From the NCBI GenBank assembly GCA_900541575.1, contig UQKO01000007.1:1-64000 (forward strand): 64,000 bases of DNA, read 5' to 3'. Shown piece by piece: positions 25,890 through 34,817 of this stretch. The notes under the pieces are model-generated. The model saw nothing but the letters and a program-made list of their open reading frames with translations. It was not told the origin of the DNA and searched no databases. This DNA comes from an uncultured Prevotella sp. (lineage in GTDB: Bacteria > Bacteroidota > Bacteroidia > Bacteroidales > Bacteroidaceae). The translations under genes and the position numbers were made by a program. Numbering within the stretch: the stretch's first letter is position 1; each line of letters starts with the position of its first letter.

Positions 25890-26693
25890 ATGAACGGTTA
25901 TCCTGAAAATAAAGGACACAAGGGCATTGTCTACCCTTCGCCCATCTTCGGCCCGATTCACAGCCGCCGACTCGGCGTCTCGCTGGGCATCAACCTCATG
26001 CCAAAAGATGGCAAGGTGTGCACGTTCGACTGCATTTACTGCGAATGCGGATTTAATAAAGACCACCATCCCCACGCTTCGCGTCCCACACGCGCAGAAG
26101 TAGCTGAAGCTCTAGAAGCCCAACTTCAGCGCATGCAAGCTGAGGGTCCTCAACCCGACGTGCTGACCTTTGCTGGCAATGGTGAGCCCACAGCTCATCC
26201 CGACTTCCCGGGCATTATCGACGATACACTGCGCTTACGCGATAAATACTTTCCCAAGGCCAAGGTGAGCGTACTGAGCAACTCCACAATGGCCATTCGC
26301 CCCGAGGTGCACGCTGCACTGAAGCGCGTGGACAACAACATTCTGAAACTCGACACCGTAGACATGGACTACATCCACCGAGTGGATCGACCCACGGGAA
26401 AATACGATGTAGACCAAATCATAGAAGCACTCGCATCGTTCGACGGCCACGTCATTGTGCAGTCGCTCTTTATGAAGGGAACGAGCGAGGGTGTGAGCGT
26501 GGACAATACGGGCGACACCTACGTGCTGCCCTGGCTCGAAGCCTTGAAGCGCATCCATCCCCAGCAAGTGATGGTCTACACCATTGACCGAGAGACTCCC
26601 GACCCCGACCTACGTAAGGCTTCGCACGAAGAACTCGATGCCATTGCTCGACAGGTAGAAGAGGCTGGATTCAAAGTGGAGGTGGCCTACTGA
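25890..26693 (+). CDS. Radical SAM protein
   Basis: A 267-residue radical SAM enzyme. The 4Fe-4S cluster motif is C44-x3-C48-x2-C51 (VCTFDCIYCECG), followed by a GNGEPT motif (FAGNGEPTAHPDF) for SAM binding. It resembles the COG0731 group (MoaA/NifB-like Fe-S oxidoreductases), whose substrate is generally unassigned. It starts 6 bases after the S41 gene and ends 1 base before tilS; a link to tRNA modification is possible but only inferred from the neighbour. Confidence 0.87.
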   Translation: MNGYPENKGHKGIVYPSPIFGPIHSRRLGVSLGINLMPKDGKVCTFDCIYCECGFNKDHHPHASRPTRAEVAEALEAQLQRMQAEGPQPDVLTFAGNGEPTAHPDFPGIIDDTLRLRDKYFPKAKVSVLSNSTMAIRPEVHAALKRVDNNILKLDTVDMDYIHRVDRPTGKYDVDQIIEALASFDGHVIVQSLFMKGTSEGVSVDNTGDTYVLPWLEALKRIHPQQVMVYTIDRETPDPDLRKASHEELDAIARQVEEAGFKVEVAY

Positions 26694-26694
26694 T

Positions 26695-28005
26695 ATGAAG
26701 AAATATCTCGTAGCTCTTTCGGGCGGGGCAGACTCTGTGGCTCTGTTGCTGTGGTTGCTCAATCGCAAAGGGGTGGGCGCTGCAGCGCATTGCAACTTCC
26801 ATCTGCGTGGCGAAGAAAGTATGCGCGACGAGGCTTTCGTACGCGAACTATGCCTACGCCATGGGGTAAGACTCTTTGTCAAAGATTTCGATACCTTACA
26901 GGAAGTGGCTCGTTCGGGTGAGAGCATAGAGATGGTGGCTCGCCGTCTGCGCTACGAATGGTTTGCTCAGCTCATCCGCGAAAATCACTTTGAGGGCGTT
27001 GCCGTAGGACATCACTGCGAAGATAATGCCGAGACTTTGCTGCTCAACCTTACGCGCGGATGCGGACTGCGTGGACTGACGGGCATGCAGCGCGAGAGCC
27101 ATAAACAGGGATTTTTGATTTATCGTCCCTTGCTCAACTGGACAAAGACACAGATTCTGACCTATCTAGAAGAGAAAAAAGAGGCTTTCGTGACCGATAG
27201 TACCAATGCCGACACGCACTATCAACGCAACCTCTTGCGCCACGAAGTGCTTCCTCGGCTTACCCAAATCAACCCCAACGCAGCCCAAAGCATCAACGCC
27301 ACAGCCCAAAGGCTCACCGAGGCTTACGAGCTTTACCGCCTTGGATTAGCACAGGCTTCGGCTCAATGTGGCCTTCACGAAGTGAACATCATGGGGCAGA
27401 CTTTTCACGCTGCACCTTGGCAACGGGTCATGGAATGCCCCACTTACCATTCTCTGCTCTATGAATGGCTTGCGCCTTATGGCTTCACAAGCATGCAACT
27501 AGGCGATATAGAGAAACTGGGCGTGGGAGGATTTATTGAGACAACACGGGGCATCGTCACGCGAAGCAGTGATTGCGTATGCTTTGGTCCACTTCCCCAG
27601 TCCTCCCCCAAGGAGGATACCATCGAACTTTCTCTGCTGGAAGATGGTGGCGTACACACTTTCACACATGGCAAAGCCCATTTCTCGCTCGAACTGCTTG
27701 AGCGCGATGCCATTCAATCATTGGTGGGGGGGCGCAATGTAGCTCTCATAGATGCAGACCAACTGCAGGGGAGACTCTGTGTGCGTGCTCCTCGCGAAGG
27801 AGAACGCTTTCAGCCCTTTGGAATGAAAGGCACACAACTGATAAGCGATTTTCTAACGAACCACCACCGTTCACGCATAGAAAAGATACTTTCTCTCCTT
27901 TGGACCGACGACAAAGGCCCCATTTGGCTTGCTGGCGAACGCACCGATGAGCGCACACGCATCACCGCCAATACACAACGTGTGCTACGCATCACACTTC
28001 TTTAA
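26695..28005 (+). CDS. tilS: tRNA(Ile)-lysidine synthetase
   Basis: A 436-residue cytoplasmic enzyme that attaches lysine to C34 of the AUA-reading tRNA-Ile. The N-terminal PP-loop SGGADS (residues 9-14) binds ATP, followed by the family motifs HCNFHLRGEES and GHHCEDNAETLLLNL. The C-terminal domain with RAPREGERFQPFGMKGTQ is the TilS_C tRNA-binding region. Full length. It is the fourth gene in a tight operon. Confidence 0.95.
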   Translation: MKKYLVALSGGADSVALLLWLLNRKGVGAAAHCNFHLRGEESMRDEAFVRELCLRHGVRLFVKDFDTLQEVARSGESIEMVARRLRYEWFAQLIRENHFEGVAVGHHCEDNAETLLLNLTRGCGLRGLTGMQRESHKQGFLIYRPLLNWTKTQILTYLEEKKEAFVTDSTNADTHYQRNLLRHEVLPRLTQINPNAAQSINATAQRLTEAYELYRLGLAQASAQCGLHEVNIMGQTFHAAPWQRVMECPTYHSLLYEWLAPYGFTSMQLGDIEKLGVGGFIETTRGIVTRSSDCVCFGPLPQSSPKEDTIELSLLEDGGVHTFTHGKAHFSLELLERDAIQSLVGGRNVALIDADQLQGRLCVRAPREGERFQPFGMKGTQLISDFLTNHHRSRIEKILSLLWTDDKGPIWLAGERTDERTRITANTQRVLRITLL

Positions 28006-28020
28006 ATCCGACAACACATT

Positions 28021-28389
28021 ATGACCAAACTCATCGTACCTTCCCTTACGATTCTCCTTACCTTTTCTTGTATCTTGGCCTCGTGTGGCGAAGATCGCAG
28101 CGGAGAACAACCTTTTGCCCCTACCGTGCAGACTGGCACGGCGGTGCAGGAAGGCGACTCCGTACTGCTCACAGGCTCGATTTCGGCCTCACCCAATAGT
28201 ACTCTTAAGCAATGTGGCTTCGACTATGGCAACGATACACTACGCCTAAGGACTACGGCAACAGAAGTTTCCACCACTTTCCGTGCCTATACAGATTCAC
28301 TAGGTAAAGGCGAATATTACGCTATAGCCTTCGCTACCAACGGAGTAGGCACTAGCCACGGAGACACCATCCGCTTCGTGGTGGAATAA
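28021..28389 (+). CDS. Small lipoprotein with fibronectin-III-like repeat
   Basis: A 122-residue lipoprotein (Cys22 in CILASCGED). Residues about 37-120 form one beta-sandwich-like unit (SVLLTGSISASPNSTLKQCG ending GVGTSHGDTIRFVVE), similar in pattern to the fibronectin-like region of the 5594-6637 lipoprotein. It follows tilS by 15 bases and ends the operon before a terminator. Function unknown; a role on the cell surface is inferred from the lipoprotein signal. Confidence 0.65.
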   Translation: MTKLIVPSLTILLTFSCILASCGEDRSGEQPFAPTVQTGTAVQEGDSVLLTGSISASPNSTLKQCGFDYGNDTLRLRTTATEVSTTFRAYTDSLGKGEYYAIAFATNGVGTSHGDTIRFVVE

Positions 28390-28423
28390 GAAATCTTAGA
28401 ATTCGGAGGTCATCAAGGAGTTC

Positions 28424-28630
28424 GGAGTTTTAAGGTTATGAGGTTATAAAGTTACCGATACATGTGAACAAAAAAATAACATGAAGGCCACGTAGCCTTA
28501 AAACAAAAAAAGACCAACAATACCGATGCGAAGAAAGCATCGACATTGTTGGTCTTTTATTTGGCTATAGGGGGTCTGAGCAATCGTAAAGGTAACTTTA
28601 TAACCTCATAACCTTTAAACTCAAAACTCC
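28424..28630. repeat. Inverted repeat pair enclosing a terminator
   Basis: GGAGTTTTAAGG with GAGGTTATAAAGTTACC (28424-28456) and its inverted copy (28591-28630, with a 7-base insertion) bound about 135 bases. The same arm occurs at 16258-16289. The right arm abuts the stop codon of the receptor gene. It could be a small non-autonomous element or paired regulatory structures. Confidence 0.65.
28507..28558. terminator. Bidirectional terminator
   Basis: AAAAGACCAACAAT (with CGATGC) at 28508-28529 pairs with GCATCG and ATTGTTGGTCTTTT at 28537-28558, interrupted only by a 2-base internal loop. T-runs lie on both sides. It serves the convergent lipoprotein (plus) and receptor (minus) genes. Confidence 0.8.
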
Positions 28631-31600
28631 TTATGGGCGCATGCCCGGTCCCCCCATAGGCATAGGTCTCATTGGCATGCCACCAGGACCACGCATATCG
28701 GGAGGACCTTGACGATCACTCTTATCGTTGCCCTTCTTACTGCTTCCACCAGGGAAAATGTTGAGCTTATAGATAAAGTGTACCATGAAATAGGAATTGA
28801 TGGCATTGTTCCACGAGTCGGTACGCTGTGTAGCGCTAATGATGCGGCTGATGTTGCTCTGCTGCTTTAAGATGTCATAGAACTGAATGCTCAGCGTAGC
28901 GGCCTTGTTCTTCAGGAACGATTGAGCTATCTGTGCATTCCATAGAAGTTCGTTGGTGTTCATTGACGCATCAGTGTAGCCTCGACGAGAGTTCATGCGA
29001 ATATCGGTGGAAATACTGAGACCAAAGTCGAAGTTGAAGTTAGCATTCGCTCCATAGGCAAAGTTCCACGTGTCCATATTCGCATTCTGCTGCACAGAGG
29101 CACGCGCATGCTGATAATTTAGTTTACCTAGCAAACCTACATCGAACCACGACTGACGATAAGAGATGTTGAGATTTTCGTCTACGCCAAGTGTCTTCGT
29201 CGTATTCTTCTGAGAAGTTGCCTTGGCAAATACTTGGCTATAAGTCTCATAGGTGCGCTCGGTCATCGCTCCCATGTCAAGGTCGCTAGGCTTGGTGCTA
29301 ACATAACCCACAGCGTTCTGATAGCTCAGACTAGTGAAGGTATTAATATTAAATAGTTTCTGCTTACCAATAGCGGAATTGAACATAAACATACCTCTAC
29401 CATTCCAGTTGCCATTAATATTTTCTGGGCGCAGATAACTCACACCCGTCTGTTCGTCGTAGACCATACGGTTGGAAATAGAATTACGCGTTTGTGTTGC
29501 GTCAACACCTACCATCATGCCTTGCTGTTTCGTGGCATTATAGCCGTTGTAGTTGATACGCAGATTATTGTTCCACGAAGGCTTCAAGCCTGGATTACCC
29601 ATGGAAATGCTGAGCGGATTGGAATCGTCCACCACAGCGAGGAGGTCGGTCATAGAGGGCTGAGAAGAAGATCCACGATAGCGAATGTCGAGACGATTGG
29701 TCTTAGAGAAACTATAGCGGAAACGAATCTGAGGAGATACATTAAACACATTGCGTGTAACGACCGTATCGACCTGTGAGGGACGATTGTAGTGCATCGT
29801 AGTATGCTCTGGATTGAAGTCAACGCCTGCATTGAAACGTATGGTAGAAGATTTATAGCGAATGCCTATGGTAGCCGTGTGGTTGCTATATTTATAGGTG
29901 GCATACTGCGAGTTATTGAGGTCGCGCACGTAGTTGAGCACTTGATCGGAAGTGGGCAGTGAACCCAATGTAGGATAGTTGCCGTTCTGATCCCCAAAGC
30001 TGAGGTCATATTCCGAAAGTTGTTCGCCGTAAGTGTCAAAATAGCTTTGGCCTTTATAAGCGAGAGAATCAAGATTGAAACGTGAACGATTGCTCTGTGA
30101 ATATTTGTAGCTGTACTGATAACGCGTTTCGGCAAACCAATTCTTACTCAATGGCTCAACATAGCCTAGGCGAGCACTAAAGTTGTAGTTCTTGCCCGGT
30201 GTAGTGCTATACTGGTTCTTAAAGTTTTTATTGTTAGAAACACCTGCGCCATTCGCACTTCCCTCTGCACCGCTAGTTGTTTCATCACGATTGTAAGTTA
30301 TGTCGGAGATAGAGAACGAATGGCTCTCGCTCTTTGTGTAACCTGCACTAGCACGCAACGATACATTGCGACCATTAGAGGACAAACGACGCACCACGTT
30401 GAGTTCGCCAGTAATTTGATGCTGCTTGCTATCGCCCAACGTCTCACGTTGATTCTTATTGACCATCATGGCATAGAGCAGCGGATTGCGTTCCTTGGCA
30501 TTCTGCGAAAAGATGCTATCAAGCGGACTGACCATACCGCTAAGATTGTAGGGATTGTCATTGAAAGTAGCCGAGAGGGAAGTTCCGTTGTTGCGCGACT
30601 CTGAATAGTTGTAGCGCGGTTGGAAGTTGATGTTTGTCATTGAGTCGGGATTCCACTCCAAGCGGAAACGCGACATCAAACGTGTGCTATGAGAGGAACT
30701 CTTTGAAAAACTATTTGAGAAGGAACTTTTAGAGCCCGAATTGAGAAACATTTCAGAGTTTGAGGTGGTTACAGCATCATTGTTGCTATGGCTATAAAGC
30801 ATAAATCCACCCAGTTGTAAGTGACCAGCCTCACGATCTTTTTTGTCGTTCTCCCATGAGAAATCCATGCCTGCCGTCTTCTTCGCAGTAAGACCTGTAT
30901 CACCACCACGGAAGCCTCGAGGGCCTCCGAACCCCATATCATTGGTGTTGTTTATCGAGCCGAAAGCCGTAACACGTGTACGATCGGTGAAACGTGTGCC
31001 GAAGAAACGAGTCGAATAGCGGTCGTGATTACCATAAGCTACGTCAAGATTACTCACCCACGACTCGTTGAGCTCGCGCTTAGTAGAAATATCGAGGACG
31101 GTAGTTTCTTCACCATCGTCGATTCCCGTCTGCTCTGTATAATCGCTCTTTTTGTCGTAGGCTTTGATTTTGCTTACAAGTTCTGTAGGCAGATTCTTCA
31201 TGGCTGTCTGCGTGTCGCCTTTGAAAAAGTCCTTACCATTTATAAGGAACTCATTCACCGTCTTTCCGTTCCACTTGATAGTACCATCATCACTCACCTC
31301 TACGCCAGGAAGTTGCTTTACCAAAGCTTCAAGTGTTGATCCCGATGGCACACGATAGGCAGAAGCAGAGAACATGGTAGTGTCGCCCTTTTGCTCCACA
31401 CGTGATGCAGTGGCGGTCACCGTAGCGACACCAAGTACTTTATCATTGCTCTGCATAGACAGCCGTCCTAAATCAAGCGAATCGGCTTCGGCAGAGAGCT
31501 CTACGCTTTTTGTGACAGGCTTAAAACCCACATACGAAAGCTTTACGATGTAGCGCCCTGCCTCTTTCGGACGAAGGGTGAAATGCCCATTTTCATCGGT

Positions 31601-31771
31601 ATTGGTTGCTGCAATGGCTGTACTGTCGGCACGCAGCAAAGCTACAGTGGCAAAATCTACAGGGTTCTGCGACTTCGGGTCAATAGCTGTTCCCGTCACC
31701 ACAAAGTGCTGTGCCATCGCCCCCATCGCCATAGCGAACGATAAGATAGATAGCAGGAGAAATCTTTTCAT
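28631..31771 (-). CDS. Large outer-membrane beta-barrel (TonB-receptor-like) protein with Gly/Pro/Met-rich tail
   Basis: A 1046-residue outer-membrane protein. Signal peptide MKRFLLLSILSFAMAMGAMA; carboxypeptidase-regulatory-like domain (GTAIDPKSQNPVDFATVALL); plug-like region (SGSTLEALVKQLPGVEVSDD, GKTVNEFLINGKDFFKGDTQ); long barrel. The tail after the last strand is unusual: GSSKKGNDKSDRQ and then about 25 residues of mainly Gly, Pro, Met and Arg. I chose ATG 31771 for the signal peptide. No SusD partner. It belongs to the receptor-like OMP_b-brl group; ligand unknown and TonB dependence is inferred. Confidence 0.85.
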   Translation of the reverse strand: MKRFLLLSILSFAMAMGAMAQHFVVTGTAIDPKSQNPVDFATVALLRADSTAIAATNTDENGHFTLRPKEAGRYIVKLSYVGFKPVTKSVELSAEADSLDLGRLSMQSNDKVLGVATVTATASRVEQKGDTTMFSASAYRVPSGSTLEALVKQLPGVEVSDDGTIKWNGKTVNEFLINGKDFFKGDTQTAMKNLPTELVSKIKAYDKKSDYTEQTGIDDGEETTVLDISTKRELNESWVSNLDVAYGNHDRYSTRFFGTRFTDRTRVTAFGSINNTNDMGFGGPRGFRGGDTGLTAKKTAGMDFSWENDKKDREAGHLQLGGFMLYSHSNNDAVTTSNSEMFLNSGSKSSFSNSFSKSSSHSTRLMSRFRLEWNPDSMTNINFQPRYNYSESRNNGTSLSATFNDNPYNLSGMVSPLDSIFSQNAKERNPLLYAMMVNKNQRETLGDSKQHQITGELNVVRRLSSNGRNVSLRASAGYTKSESHSFSISDITYNRDETTSGAEGSANGAGVSNNKNFKNQYSTTPGKNYNFSARLGYVEPLSKNWFAETRYQYSYKYSQSNRSRFNLDSLAYKGQSYFDTYGEQLSEYDLSFGDQNGNYPTLGSLPTSDQVLNYVRDLNNSQYATYKYSNHTATIGIRYKSSTIRFNAGVDFNPEHTTMHYNRPSQVDTVVTRNVFNVSPQIRFRYSFSKTNRLDIRYRGSSSQPSMTDLLAVVDDSNPLSISMGNPGLKPSWNNNLRINYNGYNATKQQGMMVGVDATQTRNSISNRMVYDEQTGVSYLRPENINGNWNGRGMFMFNSAIGKQKLFNINTFTSLSYQNAVGYVSTKPSDLDMGAMTERTYETYSQVFAKATSQKNTTKTLGVDENLNISYRQSWFDVGLLGKLNYQHARASVQQNANMDTWNFAYGANANFNFDFGLSISTDIRMNSRRGYTDASMNTNELLWNAQIAQSFLKNKAATLSIQFYDILKQQSNISRIISATQRTDSWNNAINSYFMVHFIYKLNIFPGGSSKKGNDKSDRQGPPDMRGPGGMPMRPMPMGGPGMRP

Positions 31772-31955
31772 AAGATAGATATATTGTTTAGTTTTATATG
31801 CGTAGTTTTTTTCTAGGGCAATACTCATCCCTTTCTATGCGGCCAATTACTTATGTATAGACAACATGAGAAGGATTCGCTAGTAAGCACAAAAAACGCA
31901 CGACACAAGGGACATGCTACGCTGCCCAACTCTTAGCCGCACGTTAATTGAGATG

Positions 31956-31963
31956 CAAAGTTA
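31956..31963 (-). promoter_or_regulatory. -7 element of the receptor promoter
   Basis: TAACTTTG on the minus strand matches TAnnTTTG; leader about 180 nt. No good -33 partner was seen. Confidence 0.4.
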
Positions 31964-32047
31964 CGGGTTAGGTTTAATTGAGTTGTCTTATTTATCCTTA
32001 AAAATCGACAAACAGGAGATTTTTATCTATGAAAAGAGTACAGAAAG

Positions 32048-32078
32048 TTGCACGAAAACGCATTTGTGAGTAATTTTG
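32048..32078 (+). promoter_or_regulatory. Promoter of the ATPase/DUF4435 operon
   Basis: TTG (32048-32050), a 20-base spacer and TAATTTTG (32071-32078) match the consensus. The leader is about 130 nt. Confidence 0.6.
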
Positions 32079-32214
32079 TTTGCAAAGGGCAAAGTGATAT
32101 TAAGTACGATAACGAGTCTCTCCACAAAGCAACAAACAAAATACCCTCTAGCCAAGAAGATTCCCCACTAAGAAAAGCCCTGCCCTATCTTTCCACCTTA
32201 AATATAGATTTGTC

Positions 32215-33042
32215 ATGATTAAACTGGCCAATTACATCAAAAGCATTGAAATATCGAGTCTATGGAGCGGACACAAGCACATAGCATGGCAACTTCGCCC
32301 CGACGTAAACGTACTGAGTGGACACAATGGTGCCGGAAAGAGCACCATTCTCAACCGTCTCATTCAGCACCTCCACTCTATCCCTGCAACGGGCGACATA
32401 CAGACGAATGCACGCTTCGGAGTGAAAATTGAATTTTCCCCGAGCGATGCGACGAGCATTCACTATGATGTGATACGAAGTTTCGACAGAAAGATTCTCG
32501 CAGCCGAGCCCATTGGTGCGCTCAATGACGCACGCATCGTGACGGAGCTCGACTGGCAACTTTACTTGATTCAGCGCCGCTACTTGGACTATCAAGTCAA
32601 CGTGGGAAACCGTATGATAGCCCTTCTTACAAGCGGTGCGCCAGATGCCAAAGAAAAAGCGGAAGAAGCGGCTAGACAAAAAACGCGTTTCCTCGATATC
32701 GTAGACGAACTCTTCGCTGAAACAGGAAAGCGCATAGACAGAGAGAGCAACGAACTCTCTTTCTTCCAATATGATGAAAAGCTCTCCCCTTACCTGCTTT
32801 CGAGTGGCGAGAAACAGATGTTGCTCATCTTGCTCACCGTGCTCACTGAGGATCGACAACCTTATGTGCTCTTTATGGACGAGCCGGAGGCAAGCCTTCA
32901 CTTCGAATGGCAACGCCGCCTAATATCACTCGTCAGAGAACTTAATCCCAATGCTCAAGTAATTCTCACCACGCACTCACCCGCACTCATCATCGATGGA
33001 TGGGAAGATGCGGAAACAGAAGTGGGCGATATCACCGTTTAA
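32215..33042 (+). CDS. AAA/ABC-type ATPase (AAA_15-like), partner of DUF4435 protein
   Basis: A 275-residue cytoplasmic ATPase of the SMC/RecF/Old-like group. Walker A is GHNGAGKST (residues 36-44), the ABC signature is LLSSGEKQMLLI near 200, Walker B is VLFMDEPEASLHFEW near 220 and the switch His is in TTHSPALI. It is compact, with only a short insert between Walker A and the signature. The DUF4435 gene follows by 38 bases. AAA_15 plus DUF4435 is the two-component plan of the PARIS anti-phage system (AriA/AriB), but this ATPase is short for AriA as I recall it, and similar pairs may be common in Bacteroidales, so a housekeeping role is also possible. Confidence 0.82.
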   Translation: MIKLANYIKSIEISSLWSGHKHIAWQLRPDVNVLSGHNGAGKSTILNRLIQHLHSIPATGDIQTNARFGVKIEFSPSDATSIHYDVIRSFDRKILAAEPIGALNDARIVTELDWQLYLIQRRYLDYQVNVGNRMIALLTSGAPDAKEKAEEAARQKTRFLDIVDELFAETGKRIDRESNELSFFQYDEKLSPYLLSSGEKQMLLILLTVLTEDRQPYVLFMDEPEASLHFEWQRRLISLVRELNPNAQVILTTHSPALIIDGWEDAETEVGDITV

Positions 33043-33080
33043 AACCAGAGCATAACCCAAAGTAAGGAATAGATTCTACC

Positions 33081-34226
33081 ATGAAACGCTTGAGAGACAA
33101 TATTAACTCGGCCTACATCAGCGCCATGAATCGACTTGGCGGAAAGCATGCCCGAAAGCGCATTGTGGCTTATGTAGAAAGCTACGACGATGTATTCTTT
33201 TGGAGCAACTTGTTGCGACCTCTGGAAACAGACAACTACTACTTCGAAGTGATGCTTCCCTCGCGCACCTCGCTATGCAAGGGAAAGAAAATAGCGCTAT
33301 CCAACGACCTAGGACGCCGCTTGGGAAGTTGCATGATAGCTTGCGTTGATGCCGACTACGATTTTCTGATGCAGGGCACTACGCTCTCTTCAAAAGAGGT
33401 GTGTGATAATCCATACGTGTTTCACACCTACGTATACGCCATTGAGAATTACCAATGTTATGCACCAGCCTTGCAGACAATCTGCGTGATGGCTACGCTC
33501 AATGACCACCACCTGTTCGACTTTGAGACCTTCATGAAACAGTATTCGCAGATTGTATGGCCGCTGTTTGTATGGAACATCTGGTGCTACCGCTACGGAA
33601 ATTATAAGCAGTTCTCAATGCTCGATTTCTTCCACATCGTGCAACTCAGAGACATCAACCTGTTCCATCCCGAACACACATTGGAGCATCTGCGCCACTT
33701 GGTCAACTCGAAGGTGACACGCCTACAACGTCAGTTTCCTGAAGGGCGAAAAACGTATAAGCCACTTCGCGAAGAAATACAACGTCTAGGTGTCACACCT
33801 GAGACTACCTATCTATATATGCGTGGCCACGATGTATTCGATGGTGTGGTCATGCCGCTACTCACAGAGGTGTGCGAACAACTTCGGCGAGAACGCGAGC
33901 GAGAAATTCGCCGCCTTGCAGAGCACAATGTGCAGATGCAAAATGAGCTTTCGGCCTACCAAAATGCAATGGGAAGCATCGAGGAGATGATGCGCAAGCA
34001 CACGGTATACACGGATTGCCCACAATATAAAAAGGTGCAGAGCGATGTACGCGCACTCCTCTGCCAGATGGATGAGCCATCGTCTACAACTTCCCCATCA
34101 ACATCTCAACCCGATACAAAAACTAACGACAATGAATCTGAGAATCAAGAACATGGTATGTCCGCGCTGCATCATGGCAGTGACAGACACTCTTTCTCGC
34201 CTCGATCTGACTCCCGACCGAGTTGA
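33081..34226 (+). CDS. DUF4435 (TOPRIM-like) protein
   Basis: A 381-residue protein. The N-terminal part carries the TOPRIM-type acidic residues: Glu33 (AYVESYDDVFFW) and Asp90/Asp92 (ACVDADYDF), so a metal-dependent nuclease-like site looks intact. A charged coiled-coil runs about 268-315 (RREREREIRRLAEHNVQMQN). The last 30 or so residues are low in complexity and are read from DNA that also encodes the start of the next gene in another frame. In PARIS, the DUF4435 subunit is the toxic nuclease released by the ATPase; that role here is inference from the domain pair. Confidence 0.8.
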   Translation: MKRLRDNINSAYISAMNRLGGKHARKRIVAYVESYDDVFFWSNLLRPLETDNYYFEVMLPSRTSLCKGKKIALSNDLGRRLGSCMIACVDADYDFLMQGTTLSSKEVCDNPYVFHTYVYAIENYQCYAPALQTICVMATLNDHHLFDFETFMKQYSQIVWPLFVWNIWCYRYGNYKQFSMLDFFHIVQLRDINLFHPEHTLEHLRHLVNSKVTRLQRQFPEGRKTYKPLREEIQRLGVTPETTYLYMRGHDVFDGVVMPLLTEVCEQLRREREREIRRLAEHNVQMQNELSAYQNAMGSIEEMMRKHTVYTDCPQYKKVQSDVRALLCQMDEPSSTTSPSTSQPDTKTNDNESENQEHGMSALHHGSDRHSFSPRSDSRPS

Positions 34227-34689
34227 ACTAGGCGAGGCTCACATTCGCGAAAATCTATCATCCAAACAAATTGAACGAGTAAGCAAAGCGCTTCAAGCGA
34301 TAGGTTTTGAATTGATTGAGAATGCCAACGAGCGCTTGGTGCAGCAGACGAAGCAACTCATTGTAGAGGCTATTCGTCAAGAGAAGTTGGCGCAGTTGCC
34401 ACTATCTACCATACTAAAAAAGCAGCTCAATAGGGACTTTTCCACATTGAGCCGCACATTCGCTGCTGCCGAAGGGCGCACGATTGAGAAATATTTCCTA
34501 ACACAGCGCATAGAATACGTGAAGGAACTCATAGAGTATAACGAACTTTCCATAAAGGAAATTGCCTATCAAACAGGTTTCTCAAGCGTAGCACACCTTT
34601 CTCGGCAATTCAAACAATTCACGGGACTGACGCCCACGGAGTATAAAAATAGAGGGGAATACAACCGGATAGGAATTGATAAGGTTTAA
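34132..34689 (+). CDS. AraC-type regulator with N-terminal HMA-like domain
   Basis: A 185-residue protein. Residues 1-65 resemble a heavy-metal-associated domain (MNLRIKNMVCPRC, Cys10 and Cys13; then GFELIENANERL), joined to an AraC helix-turn-helix at about 100-175 (LSIKEIAYQTGFSSVAHLSR, then FKQFTGLTPTEYKNR). I chose ATG 34132, which starts the HMA fold; it lies 95 bases inside the DUF4435 gene in another frame. This HMA+AraC form is known to me from other Bacteroidales, often near metal genes. Here no metal gene is adjacent; a metal- or redox-sensing role is inferred from the CxxC. Confidence 0.8.
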   Translation: MNLRIKNMVCPRCIMAVTDTLSRLDLTPDRVELGEAHIRENLSSKQIERVSKALQAIGFELIENANERLVQQTKQLIVEAIRQEKLAQLPLSTILKKQLNRDFSTLSRTFAAAEGRTIEKYFLTQRIEYVKELIEYNELSIKEIAYQTGFSSVAHLSRQFKQFTGLTPTEYKNRGEYNRIGIDKV

Positions 34690-34817
34690 TGCTCCAAAGT
34701 CGTAAACTTCTAAGGGAGGATTGAGTTTGGGACTTATAAAGTTTATACAGAAACGGGGAATGGAACTGTCCCCAGCGTAGCGTAAAGGGATTAGAAAGAA
34801 TCGGAGCGGATCGGAAC

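Larger units (their letters stand above)
31772..32214. other. Divergent promoter region between receptor and ATPase genes
   Basis: No gene is supported in these 443 bases. It holds a minus-strand TAACTTTG (31963-31956) for the receptor gene and a plus-strand promoter at 32048-32078 for the ATPase gene. Confidence 0.6.

Noticed and set aside
34080..34226. Sequencing frameshift at the end of the DUF4435 gene
   Set aside because: Both frames remain open and the regulator has a proper start, so a true overlap is simpler; reads would be needed to be sure.
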